Origin: Ignavibacteriota bacterium
GTDB lineage: Bacteria > Bacteroidota > Ignavibacteria > Kapaibacteriales > UBA2268
NCBI GenBank assembly: GCA_024636855.1
Contig: JAGXGG010000060.1
Span: 1-36,125, forward strand
Reading direction: 5' to 3'
DNA: 36,125 nucleotides
Position numbers and translations under genes: made by a program. The notes beneath the pieces are model-generated. The model ran no database searches. It was given only the letters and a program-made list of their open reading frames with translations, and had not been told where the DNA came from. Positions 8,192 through 16,367 of the stretch are shown piece by piece. The stretch's first letter is position 1. Every line of letters begins with the position of its first letter.

Positions 8192-9763
8192 TTATCTACT
8201 TTTTAGTTTTATAACTGGGATTATCATCTCTTCCATTGATATGCCTCCGTGCTGAAAACTATCTCTATATTTATTCAAATAATGATGATAATCAGTTGGA
8301 TAAACAAAATAATAATCTTCTTTGGCTATTATATTATTAACAGTTATTCCTGATTTTGGTACTTTAATATCTTCAGGGTTACTGATTTGCATTGCTGTTT
8401 TTGGATCAGCTTTTACATTCTTTCCAAACTTGTATCGAAGGGAAGTAGATGTATCTTTATCACCTAATACTTTAACACCTCTAAGACATCTAATAGATCC
8501 ATGATCTGTAGTTATTATTATTTTTGCATCTTTTACATTAGAAAGTTGTTTTAGCATTCCTAAAAAGCTAGAATGTCTAAACCATGAGCTTGTCAGTGAA
8601 CGATAAGCCGACTCGTCAGGAGCTATTTCTTTTAATATTGCATAATCTGATCTAGAGTGTGCTATCATATCAACAGCATTTAGCACTATCGCTGTCAAAT
8701 CATTACTTGCAAATTTTAATATGTCTTTTTCAACTCGTTTACCGTAGTCAGTATCAAATATTTTTATATAAACTGGATCATTTTTTAGTTTAATTCTTCT
8801 TCTTTGAATCCATGATTGCATTAACTCTTTCTCAAATTTATTTTGAGTATGCTCTTCACTGTTAACTTCAACTTGCCAATATTGAGGATAGTACTTTTTA
8901 ATATCAGAAGGGAATAAACCTGCGAATAGTGAATTTCTACAATACGGAGTTGCTGTAGGTAATATAGAACAATAGAAGTTTGTATCGAAAGTATAATATT
9001 GTCTTAGTACTTCTTCGAATAATAGCCATTGATCATAACGCATACAGTCAACTACAAACAAGAAAGTAGGGCCTTCTTTTTCAATTTCTTCCCATAGATA
9101 TGCATCTAAAATATCAGGGGAAAATAGTGGTAAATCTTCTTTTTCTTCGCTGTTTATCCATCCAACATAATTATCTTCTACAAATCTTGAGAAAGCAGTA
9201 TTAGAATCACTCCATTGGTCGTTTAAAGTTTCTTTTAATCCAGAGTCTGGGTGTTTATCTAATTCGAATGACCATTGAACGAGTTTCTTGTAAATATCTA
9301 CCCAATCATTCCATACCATAGGTCCCATCAGCTGTCTGCTAACTTCAGAAAACCCTTTCATGTAGTCTTGAGTAAACTTTTCGGTTTCTATTCTTTCAGT
9401 TTCTAAAAATTTCTTACAAGCCAATAGTATTTGTGCAGGGTTAACTGGTTTAGTAAGATAATCATCAATTTTTAAACCAATTGCTTCTTCCATTACGCTC
9501 TCTGCTTCATTCTTAGTAACCATTACAACAGCAGATGCTGCACTTAATCTCTTAAGTTCAGGTAAAGTATCCAAGCCAGACATTCCCACCATATTCTCAT
9601 CTAAAAAGATTAAGTCATAATGTTTAGATTTTACTAGTTCTATTGCGTCTTCGCCATTCGTAGCTTTATCTACATCATAACCTCTTTTTTCTAAGAGAAT
9701 TATATGCGGTTTCAAAACTTCTATTTCGTCATCAATCCAGAGGATATTACCTTTACTGATCAT
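8192..9763 (-). CDS. porX: PorX-like response regulator with PglZ phosphatase-type domain
   Basis: 523 residues. Receiver domain (1-120) with DD at 11-12, phospho-acceptor D55 and K105 (LTKPVN). A helical linker follows, then a PglZ domain of the alkaline-phosphatase superfamily (about 220-520). Its metal and catalytic motifs are FVVDCMRYDQW (D239), PTATPYCRN with the candidate nucleophile Thr (270 or 272), TTDHGS, and a final His in SFQHGG. In Porphyromonas gingivalis, PorX regulates the type IX secretion system with the kinase PorY and has nucleotide phosphodiesterase activity. No por/gld secretion genes or PorY are in this window, so the T9SS role is by homology only. The start is supported by GGAG about 9 bp upstream. 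It leads the cluster with tsaE. Confidence 0.88.
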   Translation of the reverse strand: MISKGNILWIDDEIEVLKPHIILLEKRGYDVDKATNGEDAIELVKSKHYDLIFLDENMVGMSGLDTLPELKRLSAASAVVMVTKNEAESVMEEAIGLKIDDYLTKPVNPAQILLACKKFLETERIETEKFTQDYMKGFSEVSRQLMGPMVWNDWVDIYKKLVQWSFELDKHPDSGLKETLNDQWSDSNTAFSRFVEDNYVGWINSEEKEDLPLFSPDILDAYLWEEIEKEGPTFLFVVDCMRYDQWLLFEEVLRQYYTFDTNFYCSILPTATPYCRNSLFAGLFPSDIKKYYPQYWQVEVNSEEHTQNKFEKELMQSWIQRRRIKLKNDPVYIKIFDTDYGKRVEKDILKFASNDLTAIVLNAVDMIAHSRSDYAILKEIAPDESAYRSLTSSWFRHSSFLGMLKQLSNVKDAKIIITTDHGSIRCLRGVKVLGDKDTSTSLRYKFGKNVKADPKTAMQISNPEDIKVPKSGITVNNIIAKEDYYFVYPTDYHHYLNKYRDSFQHGGISMEEMIIPVIKLKSR

Positions 9764-9971
9764 CTAATCTCCAATTTTGGCTATAGTATAGTATCAAATT
9801 ATACTTTATTTCTGTAATGTATAACTTATCTTACGTATATTTTACATAAATGCTACATGTTTTTAAAAATTTACTAAAAATAATTTAATTATATTAGATT
9901 CTAATATAAGTTCAATTTTATCTTATAAAAACCGTCTATATTTAAACAGTATTAATCTTAGAAGTATTAAA
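9764..9971. promoter_or_regulatory. Divergent intergenic region with a 21-bp palindrome
   Basis: This region separates the PorX-like gene (minus) and the short clpB-like gene (plus). It contains a near-perfect palindrome with 10-bp arms, TTATATTAGA (9889-9898) and TCTAATATAA (9900-9909), around a single T. It lies about 60 bp before the clpB-like start, suitable for an operator. No CIRCE element (TTAGCACTC-N9-GAGTGCTAA) and no clear TAnnTTTG element were seen. Confidence 0.45.
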
Positions 9972-11282
9972 ATGAATTTTGATAATTATACAATTAAGTC
10001 ACAAGAAGCAATTAACAATGCTTCGCAAATTGCTAAAAGCTTTAATAACCAAGCTATAGAACCAGCACATTTATTTGCTGCTTTAATACAAGATGATCAG
10101 AGTATTGTATCAAGTATTATTTCTCGTATTTCAAACCAATTAGATGTTCTTAAAATTAAAATAACTACTCTAATTGAAAAATATCCTAAAGTTATTAATG
10201 CTGAATCAGATAATTATGTATCTAATGATTTGAAGAAAGTCTTTTCGAAAGCCCAATCAGAAGCACAAACTCTAAAAGATGAATTTATAAGCTCGGAGCA
10301 TTTGCTTTTAGGCATTATAGAATCTAATAGTTCTGTATCCGAATTGTTAAAGAATCATGGAATAAATAAACAGGAAATATATAAAGTAATGAAAGATATA
10401 AGAGGAACACACTCAGCATCAGATAAAAATGCTGAAGACAAATATGATTCATTGAATAAATATGGTCGAAATTTAAATCTAGAAGCTCAGAAAGGAAAAA
10501 TTGATCCGGTAATTGGGCGAGATAGTGAGATTAGGCGAGTTTTGCAAGTTCTTGCTAGAAGAACAAAGAATAACCCCTTATTAATAGGAGAGCCAGGAGT
10601 GGGTAAGACTGCTATAGTAGAAGGAATAGCTCAAAGAATAGTTTCAGGTGATGTGCCAGATGGGCTTAAAGATAAAACAATAATATCTTTAGATATGGGA
10701 ACTTTAGTTGCAGGTACTAGTTTTAGAGGGCAATTTGAAGAAAGATTAAAAGCAATTATAAAAGAAGTAACTGATTCAAATGGTGAAATATTTCTATTTA
10801 TAGATGAGATTCATACATTGATTGGTGCTGGTGCTACTTCTGGTAGTATGGATGCTGCAAACATACTCAAACCTGCATTAGCAAGAGGAGAATTAAGACT
10901 TATAGGTGCAACTACTTTGGACGAATATCAAAAACATATTGAAAAAGATGCAGCGTTAGAAAGAAGATTCCAACAAGTTTTAGTTGAAGAACCTACTGTC
11001 GAAGATACTATATCTATACTTCGTGGACTCAAAGAAAAATATGAAGTACATCATGGTGTGAAAATCACAGATAAAGCAATTGTCTCTGCAGCTGAATTAT
11101 CTAATAGGTATATAACTGAGAGATTCTTACCAGATAAAGCAATTGATTTGATAGATGAAGCAGCAGCTAGATTAAGAATTGATATGGATTCTATGCCTCA
11201 AGAATTAGATGAAATTGAGAGAAAAATAAGACAATTAGAAATAGAAAAGCAAGCATTACTCAATGAATTGAAAAATAATTAG
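9972..11282 (+). CDS. clpB: C-terminally truncated ClpB-type AAA+ protein (N domain + D1 only)
   Basis: 436 residues against about 860 for a full ClpB. Both Clp N-terminal repeats are intact (LFAALIQ and LLLGIIES regions, residues 1-150). The first ATPase domain D1 follows, with Walker [11 protein letters not shown], Walker [11 protein letters not shown] and arginine-finger region LERRFQQV. The frame then enters the start of the ClpB middle domain ([18 protein letters not shown]) and stops at TAG. The rest of the M domain and the whole D2 ATPase are absent. The next 69 bp before the following gene cannot hold them. It may be a remnant, or a functional short form. If this is the only ClpB in the genome, disaggregation would be impaired. 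Confidence 0.8.
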   Translation: MNFDNYTIKSQEAINNASQIAKSFNNQAIEPAHLFAALIQDDQSIVSSIISRISNQLDVLKIKITTLIEKYPKVINAESDNYVSNDLKKVFSKAQSEAQTLKDEFISSEHLLLGIIESNSSVSELLKNHGINKQEIYKVMKDIRGTHSASDKNAEDKYDSLNKYGRNLNLEAQKGKIDPVIGRDSEIRRVLQVLARRTKNNPLLIGEPGVGKTAIVEGIAQRIVSGDVPDGLKDKTIISLDMGTLVAGTSFRGQFEERLKAIIKEVTDSNGEIFLFIDEIHTLIGAGATSGSMDAANILKPALARGELRLIGATTLDEYQKHIEKDAALERRFQQVLVEEPTVEDTISILRGLKEKYEVHHGVKITDKAIVSAAELSNRYITERFLPDKAIDLIDEAAARLRIDMDSMPQELDEIERKIRQLEIEKQALLNELKNN

Positions 11283-11351
11283 ATATTTTATTTTTAAAGC
11301 GTTTTATTATTCTATACTTTAGAGTAATATAAAATATGATTGCTATAAAAA

Positions 11352-13229
11352 TTGTTTCGATATCTACTACTATTAACAATTATAACTTACTCCGTTAAAT
11401 CTCAAGCTATATTTGAACCTATTTATTATGTTCAAGATAGTAGCTATTTACGAACGGCTACAAATAAATTCCAGAATATTTATAATTTTGGGGATGAGTT
11501 ATACATAACTCAAAAAGGAGATTATGGGAATCTATATATATTGCAAAATTATTATGGACAAGGCACTCCTCTAGCAAATAGTAGTTCATTCCAAGAAAAT
11601 CAAAAATTACGTCTCAACTATGAATATGAGATTATCCCTGATTTATTTTTATTCAATAAAAACAATTGGTTTATATCATCAAACACTCTCAACTTTGGTC
11701 AAAACAAGTTAGAGAGATTGAATTTTCTTTTAGGTAGTAAATATACTTTTTTACAAAGTTCATTCTTAGAAGCAGGTTTTGGGAAAGAACGTAATACAAC
11801 AGTTGGAATAGAAACGGTTGGTGATTACTACTATGCTAACTACTCTATTAATAGTTTGGAATATGAAGAGCTTTATATAAATAGTCAAGGGTTTGCTGAT
11901 ATAGTAAATCTCAATGACGGAAGAGTGAATAAGGATATTAATTTTAGAATCAATACAATTAAAACATTTGATGAGAATAGTTCTATTTACTTTGATGTAG
12001 AATACCTTAATAGAAATAGAGATAATCCAGAAATAAATCCTGGAATAATAGATATCCCTATTAGACGAAGGCAATCTGATAAGATCCAATTAAGTACCAA
12101 TTTCAATTTCAAATTATCAGAAAGAATTTCTAATGTTATTTCTATTGGTCTCAATAATGAACTAATATCTAATAATTACCTTTCTAATTATAATTCAATA
12201 AACGAATCTAACTTTAAGCGAGAAGTAGATATATATCATTTCGATATATCTAATACAATGAACTATATAACTAATGACTTCTCAATATTGTCCTACATAA
12301 ATTACAATAGAACTAACGAAGACTATTCAGCTATAAATATACTGAATCTCCCTACCAACCAATTTGAAATATATAAAACAGATCAAAATAGACAAGATAG
12401 GGTAGAGTCTTATTTTAATTTTAAATTAAATAGTTCTATAAGTTTATCTGAAAAGGACTCACTTACAATAGGTTCAGATTATAGACTACTAAGGTATGAT
12501 ACACCATCAGATAAAAATTATGATGATCGAGATGAACTATCTCTTGCAGGTGATATAGAGTATTTGAGAAGAGTTTCTAACATACTTTATATCGGTTTAA
12601 GAAATGAATTTAGAATTTTGCATTATGTCTATCTTAAATCACAAAGAAGTTCATCAAATAATTGGAATAGAATAATTAAACTTGCACCTACAATATTAAT
12701 AAAATCTAATTATTTTTATTATAAGCCAATTTTTGGAATTAATGTAAATTACACAACATATGATTTTGAGAATATAGTCACTGGAATAAATAGTTTCAGT
12801 TTTCGTGAAGTCTCATATCTAGACTCTTTACAGATAAAATTATCTAATAATTTGTATTTAGAAACTAAGAATGAAATAAGATACTCGGAACGAGGGATAT
12901 TATACTGGGATGACTTTGCTGAACAACCTCAAAGATCTAATTTTGAGATGTTTTTAAGAGGTCTAGTTATGAAAAGGTCTGAAATTATTAATTTTGGAGG
13001 GGGAATTAGATACTTTAAAAGAAAAGATATTCGAATAAGTGAGTTTATTTCACAAAATAATGTTATTTTAAACGACTTTGAATCCATAGCTCCAGAATTG
13101 ATATTTGAGTACATATTTGATTCTGGAAATTCTTTCAAATTTGATTTTTGGTATGAATTCCAATCAATAAACTTGATTAGGAAAAATGAACTTGTTAATT
13201 TTTATCTATCTACAAATATAAAATTATGA
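11352..13229 (+). CDS. Probable outer-membrane beta-barrel protein of unknown function
   Basis: 625 residues starting at a TTG codon with a signal peptide (MFRYLLLLTIITYSVKSQ, likely cleaved after KSQ). No in-frame ATG exists near the start; the ATG at 11336 is in another frame. The mature part is a long run of alternating polar/aromatic segments with many Asn, Tyr, Ser and Ile, typical of a large transmembrane barrel. The C-terminus (VNFYLSTNIKL) looks like a last beta strand. There are no enzyme motifs and no TonB-plug signature that I can see. It is first in a three-gene operon: its TGA overlaps the ATG of the RsbW-like gene (ATGA). Confidence 0.6.
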   Translation: MFRYLLLLTIITYSVKSQAIFEPIYYVQDSSYLRTATNKFQNIYNFGDELYITQKGDYGNLYILQNYYGQGTPLANSSSFQENQKLRLNYEYEIIPDLFLFNKNNWFISSNTLNFGQNKLERLNFLLGSKYTFLQSSFLEAGFGKERNTTVGIETVGDYYYANYSINSLEYEELYINSQGFADIVNLNDGRVNKDINFRINTIKTFDENSSIYFDVEYLNRNRDNPEINPGIIDIPIRRRQSDKIQLSTNFNFKLSERISNVISIGLNNELISNNYLSNYNSINESNFKREVDIYHFDISNTMNYITNDFSILSYINYNRTNEDYSAINILNLPTNQFEIYKTDQNRQDRVESYFNFKLNSSISLSEKDSLTIGSDYRLLRYDTPSDKNYDDRDELSLAGDIEYLRRVSNILYIGLRNEFRILHYVYLKSQRSSSNNWNRIIKLAPTILIKSNYFYYKPIFGINVNYTTYDFENIVTGINSFSFREVSYLDSLQIKLSNNLYLETKNEIRYSERGILYWDDFAEQPQRSNFEMFLRGLVMKRSEIINFGGGIRYFKRKDIRISEFISQNNVILNDFESIAPELIFEYIFDSGNSFKFDFWYEFQSINLIRKNELVNFYLSTNIKL

Positions 13230-13630
13230 CAAAAGAACTATTAATATCTACAGACAATAATACTCTAGTAAAAGCCGAAGAGTTTCTTAATGATTTCAGG
13301 TCTGAATACTTAATAGAGTTAGATAATAGTTTTATGAATATACTAATAGCATTTACAGAAGCTATAAATAACGCTATTTACCATGGAAATAGAAAAGATT
13401 CGACGAAGAATGTTCTAATAAGATTAGAAAAAAACTCTAAAGAGTTTATTATCTATGTTCGTGATGAAGGTAATGGGTTTCTAGAATCAGAAGTACCAGA
13501 CCCTACTTTGCCTGAGAATTTATTAAAACAGTCAGGTAGAGGTGTGTTTTTGATTCGGAAATTAACAGATGTTATGAATATCGATAGTACAAGTAGTGGG
13601 ACAGAAGTAAAGATGGGTTTTAGAATATGA
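13226..13630 (+). CDS. RsbW-like GHKL ATPase (anti-sigma / serine kinase type)
   Basis: 134 residues forming a single HATPase_c_2 domain. The N box is EAINNAIYHGN, the G1 box RDEGNGF and the G2 box SGRGVFLIRKLTD, all in the spacing seen in RsbW/SpoIIAB-type proteins. These bind ATP and either sequester a sigma factor or phosphorylate an STAS anti-anti-sigma factor on Ser/Thr. No sigma factor, STAS protein or PP2C phosphatase lies next to it, which is unusual. It overlaps both neighbours by ATGA, so it is translated together with the barrel gene and the NTPase gene. The domain is certain; the target is unknown. Confidence 0.88.
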   Translation: MTKELLISTDNNTLVKAEEFLNDFRSEYLIELDNSFMNILIAFTEAINNAIYHGNRKDSTKNVLIRLEKNSKEFIIYVRDEGNGFLESEVPDPTLPENLLKQSGRGVFLIRKLTDVMNIDSTSSGTEVKMGFRI

Positions 13631-15729
13631 AATACAACAATAAAAGAGATATGATTAACCAAATTAAAAGTTTCATATCCGAAAGAGACAAATTTAAAAT
13701 TTTAAATATTAATGGCGAATTTCTTACAGGTAAAACAGCTGCAATACAAGAACTAATAACCGATATAGACTTTATAAATCAATATAATGTTTATTCTTAT
13801 GTAAATGATTGGGAAAAATACAATTATCTTTTTGATATAACATCAGATTTTTTCGAGAATTCTAATTTACAGCATCCTGAATTTACTTTTGATGAATCGA
13901 AATACTTTGTGAAGAGTTTTTTTGATACATTAGGCACATTAAATATTTCTAATAAAGAATTATTTAATGAGGTAAATGAGTACCTATTAATAGAAAATAT
14001 AAAGCAATTGGATGATGCTTTATGTGATAAAATTAAAAAAAATGTAAAAAATGATTTGAAGAAGAATCTTCTACTAAACTACTTTGAGATTAGTATAGAA
14101 TGTCTAATAGCAGATTTGTTAAATAATTTCTTTCCTTTGAATAATCAAATTGAATCTCTTTCTGATTATTTATTATCAAGAGAACCAATTAAAATACTTC
14201 TAATATTTGATGATGCACAGTCAGTTTCACCAAAAATAGAAAAATGGTTTAAACTATTCTTCTCATATATGACTTCTAAGCATTTAGGCGATTTACTCCT
14301 TTATGATTACAAAGGTAAAGATACACAAATCAAACTTGGTGAATTTTTCACTATAGATTTATTATATATTAGTAGAAATAAGTCATTGGATCTAATAGGT
14401 AATGATATCAAGACAGAGCAACTAGTATTAGGATACAATACAGAAAATGAAGTAACGGAGTCATATAGCGAATTATTACCTAATGTAGATGTATTAGGGG
14501 TGCCAATTTTAGGAATACCTACTTTAGCTGATTTTTACTCTCAAATCGAAGAAGAAAAAAACAATTCAACATCAGTATATGCTACGAATCATTTACTAAA
14601 ATATGTTCCAGCTGAGTATCAAAGACTCATTATATTTTCATCATTATTTGATGAATTTACATTGAAAGAGTTAAATCTATTAGAAGAAATTGAATTAAGT
14701 GAATTGGACTATAACAAATTAATCTCTGATATTGATTTTATTTATAAATCTGAGTATGGATATAAATTGAATGACAAGGCAAAATCACTACTTTTTGCTG
14801 TTTATCAGCTTATTTATGAAGATATTGATTCAATGCAATTAATCAAAATAAGCAATTCATTAAAAACAATATTTCAGTCATTTACCTATACTGAATTTGA
14901 ATTAATAAGAGAATTAGCATATTTCAAGAATTTCGATAAATCATTTGTTTTAGAGAATTATTTCAACAATGATAAGAACGTTTCACAATTACTTGAAAAT
15001 AGAACAGATTTATTCGAAAAAGAAAAGTCGTTCTATTCATTGAAAACAGAATACTCTAGTTTATTAATGGAATATAATACGATAAGAGATAGTAAAATAC
15101 AAAATGAAAAGATTAATAATATTGAGAACATCCAGTTAAAATATAAAGCAGAAATAGAAAAGAGGAATAAAGTTCTACAAGAAGATGTAATAAATGTAGG
15201 TAATGAAATAAAAGAATTTCGAAAAGATAAAGAACAAATGGAAATTGATTCAGATAGTTTAGGAAAGTCAAGTATTTCCTTACGTAATGAGATAAATGAA
15301 ATAGATAATAATCTTAAACCTTTTATTCATCAAAATTCAAAACAAAAAAGTACCATCAACTTTATTGCTTTGATAATATCTGTGGCTATTATATTCAATT
15401 CAGATAGAATTGCTGAATTTTTGTTCGGGGACTCTTCTGAATTCAACTTTGTTATATTAATTACATTTGTATTTCTTTTAGTTCTGTATGGTAATGGGCT
15501 TCTTAGATATTTTCGAGTTAAATTCAAATCTGAGGAATTACACGCTTTGAAACAAAGTAAGAGTAATAAAGAGAAAGAATACGAGAAGTTAGCAGGTGAG
15601 TTAGAAATACTAAATGCTGATATAAGAGCCAAAGAATCAAAAATAGAAGATTTGAATAAACATATAGAGAGAATGAATATGCAAATATTTGAAAACAAGC
15701 AAAAATTAGAAAAAAGTTCTATAAACTAA
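13627..15729 (+). CDS. STAND-like P-loop NTPase with membrane hairpin and coiled coils
   Basis: 700 residues, not a family I can name. The N-terminal NTPase domain has Walker A GEFLTGKT (30-37) and Walker B ILLIFDD (190-196). A region at about 327-400 (YVPAEYQRLIIFSSLFDEFTL, split by acidic loops) resembles the winged-helix segment after AAA_16/STAND NTPase domains. A coiled coil follows (about 465-565). Two hydrophobic segments (577-591 and 607-623) could form a membrane hairpin, followed by a second coiled coil (633-697). The coils flank the hairpin symmetrically and could pair or multimerise. It is coupled to the RsbW-like gene by ATGA and ends 4 bp past the end of convergent pdxH. It may be a membrane-anchored signalling ATPase, but no effector domain was identified. 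Confidence 0.65.
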   Translation: MKYNNKRDMINQIKSFISERDKFKILNINGEFLTGKTAAIQELITDIDFINQYNVYSYVNDWEKYNYLFDITSDFFENSNLQHPEFTFDESKYFVKSFFDTLGTLNISNKELFNEVNEYLLIENIKQLDDALCDKIKKNVKNDLKKNLLLNYFEISIECLIADLLNNFFPLNNQIESLSDYLLSREPIKILLIFDDAQSVSPKIEKWFKLFFSYMTSKHLGDLLLYDYKGKDTQIKLGEFFTIDLLYISRNKSLDLIGNDIKTEQLVLGYNTENEVTESYSELLPNVDVLGVPILGIPTLADFYSQIEEEKNNSTSVYATNHLLKYVPAEYQRLIIFSSLFDEFTLKELNLLEEIELSELDYNKLISDIDFIYKSEYGYKLNDKAKSLLFAVYQLIYEDIDSMQLIKISNSLKTIFQSFTYTEFELIRELAYFKNFDKSFVLENYFNNDKNVSQLLENRTDLFEKEKSFYSLKTEYSSLLMEYNTIRDSKIQNEKINNIENIQLKYKAEIEKRNKVLQEDVINVGNEIKEFRKDKEQMEIDSDSLGKSSISLRNEINEIDNNLKPFIHQNSKQKSTINFIALIISVAIIFNSDRIAEFLFGDSSEFNFVILITFVFLLVLYGNGLLRYFRVKFKSEELHALKQSKSNKEKEYEKLAGELEILNADIRAKESKIEDLNKHIERMNMQIFENKQKLEKSSIN

Positions 15730-16367
15730 GGATATAATCGTTCAATTTCCCAATTGTCAGATATTAACTGATATTTGATTCTATCATGTAAACGGCTTTC
15801 TCTTCCTTGCCAAAATTCAAAAGCAGTAGGTTTTATTATATATCCACCCCAATCCAAAGGCCTAGGAGGGTTATCGGGATACTTAGCTTTCAATTCAATT
15901 ATTTTAGATTCGATTTCTTTTTTAGAACTAAGCGGAGAGCTTTGGTTTGAAGCGATAGCTCCTATTTTACTATCGTATGGTCTAGAATTAAAATAATTAT
16001 CAGATTCTTTAGGAGTTAGTTTTTCTACTGAGCCATTTATTCGAACTTGACGTTCTTGTTTATCCCAAAAAAATAGCATCGAAGCATGAGGGTTTTCTGT
16101 TAAATCTTTCCCTTTTTCACTGGAATAATTAGTAAAAAATTGAAACCCGTTTTCATCAAAAGATTTGAGTAATACTATTCTAGACGAAGGTTGCATGTCC
16201 AAACCACAAGTGGACAGATTAAATGCAGTAGGATCATAGAACAAATCAGATTTTATTGCAATATGGAACCAGTCCTTGAATTGATGAAATGGGGAAGAGT
16301 GCACATCATTAATATCTAACGAAAATTTAGTATATTCTTGCCTGATTTCAGATAAATTCTCAATCAT
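15726..16367 (-). CDS. pdxH: Pyridoxamine/pyridoxine 5'-phosphate oxidase PdxH
   Basis: FMN enzyme that oxidises PNP or PMP to the cofactor PLP. 213 residues from the ATG at 16367, the normal family length; the open frame extends upstream to 16463 but that extension lies inside the preceding gene and looks non-native. Motifs are SSRIVLLKSFDENGFQFFTNY (split FMN and phosphate site), GSVEKL, RPYDSKIGAIAS, and the C-terminal EFWQGRESRLHDRIKY and IERLYP. Its start overlaps the end of the upstream PLP-dependent desulfurase-like gene by 8 bp, so the cofactor maker is coupled to a PLP user. Confidence 0.93.
   Translation of the reverse strand: MIENLSEIRQEYTKFSLDINDVHSSPFHQFKDWFHIAIKSDLFYDPTAFNLSTCGLDMQPSSRIVLLKSFDENGFQFFTNYSSEKGKDLTENPHASMLFFWDKQERQVRINGSVEKLTPKESDNYFNSRPYDSKIGAIASNQSSPLSSKKEIESKIIELKAKYPDNPPRPLDWGGYIIKPTAFEFWQGRESRLHDRIKYQLISDNWEIERLYP

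Noticed and set aside
9764-9971. Heat-shock CIRCE element before clpB
   Set aside because: No TTAGCACTC-N9-GAGTGCTAA match; the palindrome found has a different sequence and geometry.
11280-11351. Read-through or frameshift restoring a full-length ClpB
   Set aside because: Another in-frame stop follows four codons later, and the 69 bp before the next gene cannot encode the missing 420 or so residues; the next gene is barrel-like.
15330-15698. 122-codon open frame opposite the STAND-like gene
   Set aside because: Antisense to the membrane hairpin and coiled coil; its Ser/Leu/Ile composition reflects the reverse complement.
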